Below are positions 59,335-64,000 of a stretch of DNA of 64,000 nt, in pieces. Under the pieces are notes generated by a model. That model ran no database searches. It saw only the letters and a program-made list of their open reading frames with translations, and was not told where the DNA came from. Within the stretch, counting starts at the first letter, position 1. Every line of letters starts with the position of its first letter. The stretch is from Burkholderia glumae LMG 2196 = ATCC 33617 (GTDB taxonomy: Bacteria; Pseudomonadota; Gammaproteobacteria; Burkholderiales; Burkholderiaceae). The translations under genes were made by a program, and so were the position numbers. The stretch spans positions 2,108,001 to 2,172,000 of the forward strand of contig NZ_CP009434.1 in NCBI RefSeq assembly GCF_000960995.1, read 5' to 3'.

Positions 59335-60867
59335 TCATTCGACCGACAGTTGCAGGTTCATCTGCGAGCGGCCCGACTCGCCGTTCTGGTCGCGATCGAG
59401 CTGCGAGGCCGGCGCGAGGCGCGCGCGCTCGAGCGAATCGAGGTATTCGGGCGTGACGTGGCCGGTGATGTAGCGGCCGTCGAAGCACGAGGCCTCGAAG
59501 TCCTGGAGCGCCGGGTTGATGTCGCGCACCGCGCGGCGCAGATCGTCCACATCCTGGTAGATCAGGTAATCGGCGCCGATCATCTTCGCCACTTCCTCGT
59601 CGGTGCGGCCGTGCGCGACGAGCTCGTTGCGGGTCGGCATGTCGATCCCGTAGACGTTGGGGAACTTCACGGGCGGCGCGGCCGAGGCGAAGATCACCGA
59701 CTTCGCGCCGGCATCGCGCGCCATCTGCACGATCTCGTGCGAGGTCGTGCCGCGCACGATCGAGTCGTCGACGATCAGCACGTGCTTGTCCTTGAACTCG
59801 ATGCTCATCGCGTTGAGCTTCTGGCGCACCGACTTCTTGCGCACCGCCTGGCCCGGCATGATGAAGGTGCGGCCCACGTAGCGGTTCTTGAAGAAGCCCT
59901 CGCGATACTCGACGCCGAGCTTGGCGGCCACCTGCATCGCGGCCGGCCGCGACGAATCGGGGATCGGCATCACCACGTCGATCGGCACGTCCTTGAGCTC
60001 GCGCTTGATCTTCTCGGCGAGGTAGTCGCCCATGCGCAGGCGCACGTTGTAGACGGGCACGCCGTCGAGGCACGAATCGGGACGCGCGAGGTAGACCCAC
60101 TCGAACATGCACGGGTTCAGGCTCGGGTTCTCGGCGCACTGCTGGGTGTAGAAACTGCCGTCGAGCGTGACGAACACCGCCTCGCCCGGCTCGACGTCGC
60201 GCACGAACTCGAAGCCGATGCCCTCCACGGCCACCGATTCCGAGGCGACCATCCATTCCGTGCCCTGCTCGGTCTCGAGCTTGCCGATGCAAAGCGGGCG
60301 GATGCCGAACGGGTCGCGGAACGCGAGCATGCCGTAGCCGGCGATCTGCGAGACGATCGCATACGAACCCTGCGCGCGGCGATGCACGCCCGCCACCGCC
60401 TTGAACACCGCGGCCGGATCGAGCTCGAGGCCGGTGGTGGCCAGTTGCAGCTCGTGTGCGAACACGTTCAGTAGCACTTCGCTGTCGGAGTTCGTGTTGA
60501 TGTGGCGCCGGTCGATGCGGAACATCTCGTCCTTGAGCTGCTCCATGTTCGTCAGGTTGCCGTTGTGGGCGAGCACGACGCCGAACGGCGCGTTGACGTA
60601 GAACGGCTGCGCCTCGGCCTCGCTCGACGCCGAACCCGCCGTCGGATAGCGGACCTGGCCGATCCCCGAGGTACCCGGCAGGCTGCGCATGTTGCGCGTG
60701 CGGAACACGTCTCGCACCATGCCGTTGGCCTTGTACATGTGGAAGTTGCTGCCGTCCGCCGTCACGATGCCCGCCGCGTCCTGACCGCGATGCTGCAGCA
60801 GCAGCAGGCTGTCATAAATGAGCTGGTTGACCGGCGAATGAGAGATAAAGCCTACGATGCCGCACAT
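59335..60867 (-). CDS. purF: Amidophosphoribosyltransferase
   Basis: A 510-aa enzyme for the first committed step of purine synthesis (PRPP and glutamine to phosphoribosylamine). The N-terminal glutamine hydrolase domain starts MCGIVGF with the Cys2 nucleophile, next LLLLQHRGQDAAGIV and LAHNGNLTN; the phosphoribosyltransferase half has DVVMPIPDSSRPAAMQVA and the PRPP loop VLIVDDSIVRGTTSHEI. The C-terminus is complete. It follows cvpA by 46 bases, the usual cvpA-purF pairing. Confidence 0.98.
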   Translation of the reverse strand: MCGIVGFISHSPVNQLIYDSLLLLQHRGQDAAGIVTADGSNFHMYKANGMVRDVFRTRNMRSLPGTSGIGQVRYPTAGSASSEAEAQPFYVNAPFGVVLAHNGNLTNMEQLKDEMFRIDRRHINTNSDSEVLLNVFAHELQLATTGLELDPAAVFKAVAGVHRRAQGSYAIVSQIAGYGMLAFRDPFGIRPLCIGKLETEQGTEWMVASESVAVEGIGFEFVRDVEPGEAVFVTLDGSFYTQQCAENPSLNPCMFEWVYLARPDSCLDGVPVYNVRLRMGDYLAEKIKRELKDVPIDVVMPIPDSSRPAAMQVAAKLGVEYREGFFKNRYVGRTFIMPGQAVRKKSVRQKLNAMSIEFKDKHVLIVDDSIVRGTTSHEIVQMARDAGAKSVIFASAAPPVKFPNVYGIDMPTRNELVAHGRTDEEVAKMIGADYLIYQDVDDLRRAVRDINPALQDFEASCFDGRYITGHVTPEYLDSLERARLAPASQLDRDQNGESGRSQMNLQLSVE

Positions 60868-60913
60868 GGCATGGGTCCTTCAAGGATACAAAAACGGTTT
60901 GGCCGCCGCGTAC

Positions 60914-61408
60914 TCAGATGTGGATGTACGCAGCCAGCCCGTCGGGCAAGAACGGCTTCAGTTCGCGCACGCCTTGCTCGGCGAAGGGACGCAACAACGC
61001 GTTGCGCCAGAAATCCTGTTTCGGCAGCTCGGTCAGCCCCGCCGCCGCCACCAGCAGCAACACCATCAGCACCCCGCGCACCAGGCCGAACAGCAAGCCG
61101 AGCGAGCGGTCCACGCCGCCCAGCCCCGTCACCTGCGCGAGCCTCGACAGCAGCGCGTTGGCCACGCCCGCCACCAGCACCACGCCGATCACGATCACGC
61201 CGAACGCGATCATCCACTGGGTCAGCGCGCCGCCCGGCCAGGTGGACGGGATGAAGGGCAGCACCACGCCGACATAGCGGCACGCGACGATGAACGCCGC
61301 GACCCAGCCGATCAGCCCGAAGATCTCCGACACGAAGCCGCGCCACGCACCGCGCAGCGCCGACAGGGCGATCACCGCCAGCACGGCGTAGTCGAACGCG
61401 GTCAGCAT
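60914..61408 (-). CDS. cvpA: CvpA-family membrane protein
   Basis: A 164-aa inner-membrane protein with about four helices (DYAVLAVIALSALRGAWRGFVSEIFGLIGW is the family signature; later GALTQWMIAFGVIVIGVVLV and SLGLLFGLVRGVLMVLLLVAA). It is needed for colicin V production in E. coli and is widely joined with purF; the true role concerns envelope function. It lies seven bases after the SPOR gene and 46 before purF, in one operon. Confidence 0.95.
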   Translation of the reverse strand: MLTAFDYAVLAVIALSALRGAWRGFVSEIFGLIGWVAAFIVACRYVGVVLPFIPSTWPGGALTQWMIAFGVIVIGVVLVAGVANALLSRLAQVTGLGGVDRSLGLLFGLVRGVLMVLLLVAAAGLTELPKQDFWRNALLRPFAEQGVRELKPFLPDGLAAYIHI

Positions 61409-61414
61409 CGGCGC

Positions 61415-62263
61415 TTACTGGGTCAGGCCCGCATCGCGCACCTTCGCGATGGCGGCCGACGCGGCCGCGCGATCGGCGAACGGGCCGGCACGGAGCAGTG
61501 TAGCCGTGCTGCCATCCGCCTGCTTGCGATGCTCGACATATGCAGGTACGCCCGCCGCTTTCAATTTGTCCGCCCAGGCGCGCGCGGTTGCGTCGTCCTT
61601 GAACGAGCCGAGCTGCACCGCGAAGCGCGCGCCGGGCGGCGACGCCGGCGACGCGCCGCCCTGCCCGGCGGCGGCCGGTGCGGGCGACGGCTTCGACTGG
61701 GCGACGGACGGCTTCGGCGTGGCGGGCTTCGGCGTGGCGGGCGGTACGGCAGGTTTCGCGGCGGCGGCCGGCGGCGACGGCGTCCGCGGCGCCTGCGCAG
61801 CCGACGGGCCGGCAGTGCCGGGAGGGTTCGAGCCCGAGGCGGGCGCCGCTTCGGCGTCCGCCTCGGCCGCGCCGGACGCGGGCGGTGCGTCGTGCGCGAC
61901 GCCGGCCTGCGTGTCGATGGCCTCGTCGTCGCGCGCGGGCGCAGCGTGCGTCGGGCGGTTCGGGATGTCGATCGCGATGTCGTCGGTGACGGGCTTCGGG
62001 TGCGAGTCGAGCACCATCGGCAGCACGATCACGGCGGCCACCACCAGCGCGATCGCGCCGACCAGGCGGCGGCGCGCACGTTGCTTCTCGGGGAGGGTCG
62101 GGTCGAGCAGCAGCGCGTCCGCGTCGGGGCGCTCGGCCCGGCGCGTGCGCCGCTCGGCACGCTCACCGCGACTGGCCCGGGAGTCGGGGCGAGACCCGGA
62201 CCGTGACCCGCGCCGGGGCGGCGCGTCGTCGTCTTTCTTCTTGCCGAACGAGAAGATTCCCAT
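61415..62263 (-). CDS. SPOR-domain (DedD-like) cell-division protein
   Basis: A 282-aa type II membrane protein. A basic cytoplasmic N-terminus (about 1-65, SRSGSRPDSRASRGERAERR) comes before one transmembrane helix (about 66-84, LVGAIALVVAAVIVLPMVL), a long Ala/Pro-rich periplasmic linker (about 90-205) and a C-terminal SPOR domain (about 208-282, ARFAVQLGSFKDDATARAWADKL, then LLRAGPFADRAAASAAIAKV). SPOR domains bind denuded peptidoglycan at the septum. It lies between folC and cvpA, as dedD does in many proteobacteria. The linker repeats (PKPATPKPSV) are low complexity. Confidence 0.92.
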   Translation of the reverse strand: MGIFSFGKKKDDDAPPRRGSRSGSRPDSRASRGERAERRTRRAERPDADALLLDPTLPEKQRARRRLVGAIALVVAAVIVLPMVLDSHPKPVTDDIAIDIPNRPTHAAPARDDEAIDTQAGVAHDAPPASGAAEADAEAAPASGSNPPGTAGPSAAQAPRTPSPPAAAAKPAVPPATPKPATPKPSVAQSKPSPAPAAAGQGGASPASPPGARFAVQLGSFKDDATARAWADKLKAAGVPAYVEHRKQADGSTATLLRAGPFADRAAASAAIAKVRDAGLTQ

Positions 62264-62286
62264 GTATGGCTGATCCGGACTGCCCG

Positions 62287-63597
62287 TCAGTGTTGCTGCG
62301 ATTTACGATAGGCCATCACGCCGGCTACCGTATAAAAGCTACCAAAGACCACCATTCTATCATTCTCCGAGGCCCGCTTCAGCGTATCTCGAAATGCCTC
62401 GGCAGGCGACGCGTAGCGCGTCACGCTGCTGTCGGGGCCGTCCTCGACGCCGGCCTCGCGCAAGGCGGCCTCGAGCGTCTCGGCCGAAGCGGCGCGCGGC
62501 AGCGGCAGATCGGTCACGCACCAGTGATCGATCTCGCCCTTCAGCTGCCGCAGCACGCCCGCGATGTCCTTGTCGCGCATCGCGCCGAACACCGCGTAAG
62601 TGTACGGAAAGAAGCCCATGTTGCCGAGATTTTGCGCGAGCACCGCCGACGCGTGCGGGTTGTGCGCGACATCGAGCACGATCGCGGGCTTGCCGGGCAG
62701 CACCTGGAAGCGCCCGGGCAGCTCGACGTTGGCAAGGCCGAGCCGGATGTCCTGGGCCGACACCGGCAGCCGGGCGCGCAGCGATTCGAGCGCGGCCAGC
62801 GCGGCCGACGCGTTGATCAGCTGGTTCGCGCCGCGCAGCGCCGGATAGGCGAGCGCCGGATAGCGCTTGTCGCGGCCCAGGTAGCTCCACTGCTGGCGCT
62901 CGTTGCCGGGCTGCGTCTCGTAGCGGAAGTCGCGTCCGACCAGCCAGAGGTCCGCGCCGATCGCGTTCGCGTGATCGATCAGCGTCTGCGGCGGCGCGGG
63001 ATCGCCGCACACGGCCGGCTTGCCGGGGCGGAAGATGCCGGCCTTCTCGAAGCCGATCTGCTCGCGCGTGTCGCCGAGGTATTCGGTGTGGTCGATGTCG
63101 ATGCTGGTGACGACCGCGCAGTCGGCGTCGAGCATGTTCATCGCGTCGAGCCGCCCGCCCAGCCCCACCTCGAGGATCACCGCGTCGAGTTGGCTGGCCG
63201 CGAACAGGCGCAGGATCACCAGCGTCGTGAATTCGAAATAGGTCAGCGTGACCGGCTCGGCCAGGCTCAGGCGGGCCGCCTCCACCGCCTCGAAATGCGG
63301 CAGCAGCGCCGCGTCGTCGACGTTCGCGCCGCCGATCCGCGCGCGCTCGTTGAACGCCAGCAGGTGCGGCGAGGTATGGCAGCCGACGCGATAGCCAGCC
63401 TTCAGCAGGATCGTCTCGAGCAACGCGCAGGTCGAGCCCTTGCCGTTGGTGCCGCCCACCGTGATGACCGGGCAGGCGAACTCGAGCCCGAGCGCCTCCT
63501 TGACCTTGGTGACGCGGGCGAGGCCCATGTCGATGCCGACCGGATGCGCGGTTTCGAGGTGCGAAAGCCAGGCATCGAGAGTGGGAAATGTGCTCAT
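62287..63597 (-). CDS. folC: Folylpolyglutamate/dihydrofolate synthase
   Basis: A 436-aa bifunctional Mur-ligase-type enzyme that adds L-glutamate to dihydropteroate and folates. The P-loop is VITVGGTNGKGSTCALLE; HTSPHLLAFNERARI, EVGLGGRLDAMN and SIDIDHTEYLGDT are diagnostic, and VLDVAHNPHA opens the third domain. ATG 63597 is preferred; a GTG three codons upstream in the frame is possible. It is followed 23 bases on by the SPOR gene. Upstream, a terminator parts it from accD. Confidence 0.96.
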   Translation of the reverse strand: MSTFPTLDAWLSHLETAHPVGIDMGLARVTKVKEALGLEFACPVITVGGTNGKGSTCALLETILLKAGYRVGCHTSPHLLAFNERARIGGANVDDAALLPHFEAVEAARLSLAEPVTLTYFEFTTLVILRLFAASQLDAVILEVGLGGRLDAMNMLDADCAVVTSIDIDHTEYLGDTREQIGFEKAGIFRPGKPAVCGDPAPPQTLIDHANAIGADLWLVGRDFRYETQPGNERQQWSYLGRDKRYPALAYPALRGANQLINASAALAALESLRARLPVSAQDIRLGLANVELPGRFQVLPGKPAIVLDVAHNPHASAVLAQNLGNMGFFPYTYAVFGAMRDKDIAGVLRQLKGEIDHWCVTDLPLPRAASAETLEAALREAGVEDGPDSSVTRYASPAEAFRDTLKRASENDRMVVFGSFYTVAGVMAYRKSQQH

Positions 63598-63641
63598 CTG
63601 TACCACTGCGAAGCGGCAGGCCCGCGCACGGGCCTGCCCGG

Positions 63642-63681
63642 AAAAACGAAAACGCGCCGCCCGGCCGGGCCGGACGACGCG
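63642..63681 (-). terminator. Terminator downstream of accD
   Basis: On the minus strand a long GC stem (CGCGTCGTCCGGCC with GGCCGGGCGGCGCG, some G-U pairs) is followed by TTTTCGTTTTT, 30 bases past the accD stop. A second palindrome, GGCAGGCCCG/CGGGCCTGCC (63615-63638), lies between it and folC. Confidence 0.75.
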
Positions 63682-63710
63682 TCGGCGGATGCCGCGCGGC
63701 GCGCGCCGCG

Positions 63711-64000
63711 CTAGGCGAGCGCGTCGGCCGGCTGGCGCTGCAGCAGCGCGAGCAGTTGCGCGATCTCGTCGCGCATCTTTCGGCGATCGACGATCATGTC
63801 GATCGCGCCCGATTTCAGCAGGAACTCGGAGCGCTGGAAGCCTTCCGGCAGCTTCTCGCGCACCGTCTGCTCGATCACGCGCGGGCCGGCGAAGCCGATC
63901 AGCGCCTTCGGCTCGGCGATCACCACGTCGCCGAGGAACGCGAAGCTGGCCGACACGCCGCCCATGGTCGGATCGGTCAGCACCGAGATGAACGGCAGCT
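63711..64000 (-). CDS. accD: Acetyl-CoA carboxylase carboxyltransferase beta subunit, C-terminal part
   Basis: The last 95 or so codons of AccD; the 5' end lies beyond the window. The frame runs through the edge (LPFISVLTDPTMGGVSASFAFLGDVV). The crotonase-like core segment PKALIGFAGPRVIEQTV and EGFQRSEFLLKSGAIDMIVDRRKMR near the C-terminus are diagnostic. With AccA it transfers CO2 from biotin to acetyl-CoA, the first step of fatty acid synthesis. The N-terminal zinc ribbon is not in view. The gene order accD-folC agrees with the genus. Confidence 0.95.
   Translation of the reverse strand, partial: LPFISVLTDPTMGGVSASFAFLGDVVIAEPKALIGFAGPRVIEQTVREKLPEGFQRSEFLLKSGAIDMIVDRRKMRDEIAQLLALLQRQPADALA

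Overview
The window is GC-rich proteobacterial DNA that fits a Burkholderia. The porins have the genus's RHKF-type C-terminus, an HU protein carries a histone-H1-like Lys/Ala arm, and the right end has the order accD-folC-dedD-like-cvpA-purF-metZ. From what I know of the genus, that order lies on the second chromosome. This placement is an inference; no marker gene for species is present.

Left part (1-22 kb), mostly chromosomal functions. It holds a porin cut by the window edge, a dCache chemoreceptor and an orphan secreted Cys-rich protein. A possible small-metabolite locus follows (DHA2 exporter, Fe/2OG dioxygenase of the PhyH family, divergent EPSP-synthase homologue, LysR regulator). Then come flagellin, an inner-membrane-anchored protein next to a secreted GHSQG hydrolase, and a carbohydrate catabolic operon (ribokinase, MFS permease, DapA-family lyase, LacI regulator) headed by two copies of one LacI-type operator. 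A coupled MFS/HAD gene pair closes the part.

Middle (22.28-31.2 kb), a degraded prophage inserted at the 3' end of the tRNA-Sec gene. An IS21-family element at the left cuts a phage replication gene. Small early genes, a divergent Cro/CI-type switch, an IS5 transposase fragment and a composite structure of two inverted 1215-bp IS481-like elements follow. The last IS copy removes the N-terminal part of the phage integrase, whose C-terminal part abuts tRNA-Sec.

31.2-40.7 kb, a complete respiratory formate dehydrogenase and selenocysteine island, all on the minus strand: fdnG (in-frame UGA at Sec197 with a SECIS hairpin), fdnH, fdnI, a terminator-like hairpin, then fdhE, selA, selB and tRNA-Sec. 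The enzyme and most of the machinery needed to translate it sit together; selD is not in the window.

Right part (40.9-64 kb). It has an AstE/AspA-family deacylase, a YihY-family membrane protein, a second, complete porin, the H1-like HU protein, galU and a 46-aa membrane protein. A cell-surface polysaccharide region holds two acyltransferases, a fused GT4-GT4 glycosyltransferase, a Wzx-type flippase, a lipoprotein-like beta-propeller protein, gmd and what looks like a decayed rmd. The housekeeping run metZ, purF, cvpA, a SPOR protein, folC and the 3' end of accD ends the window. Starts were chosen by Shine-Dalgarno sequences and family N-termini; most other open frames are GC-skew shadows.
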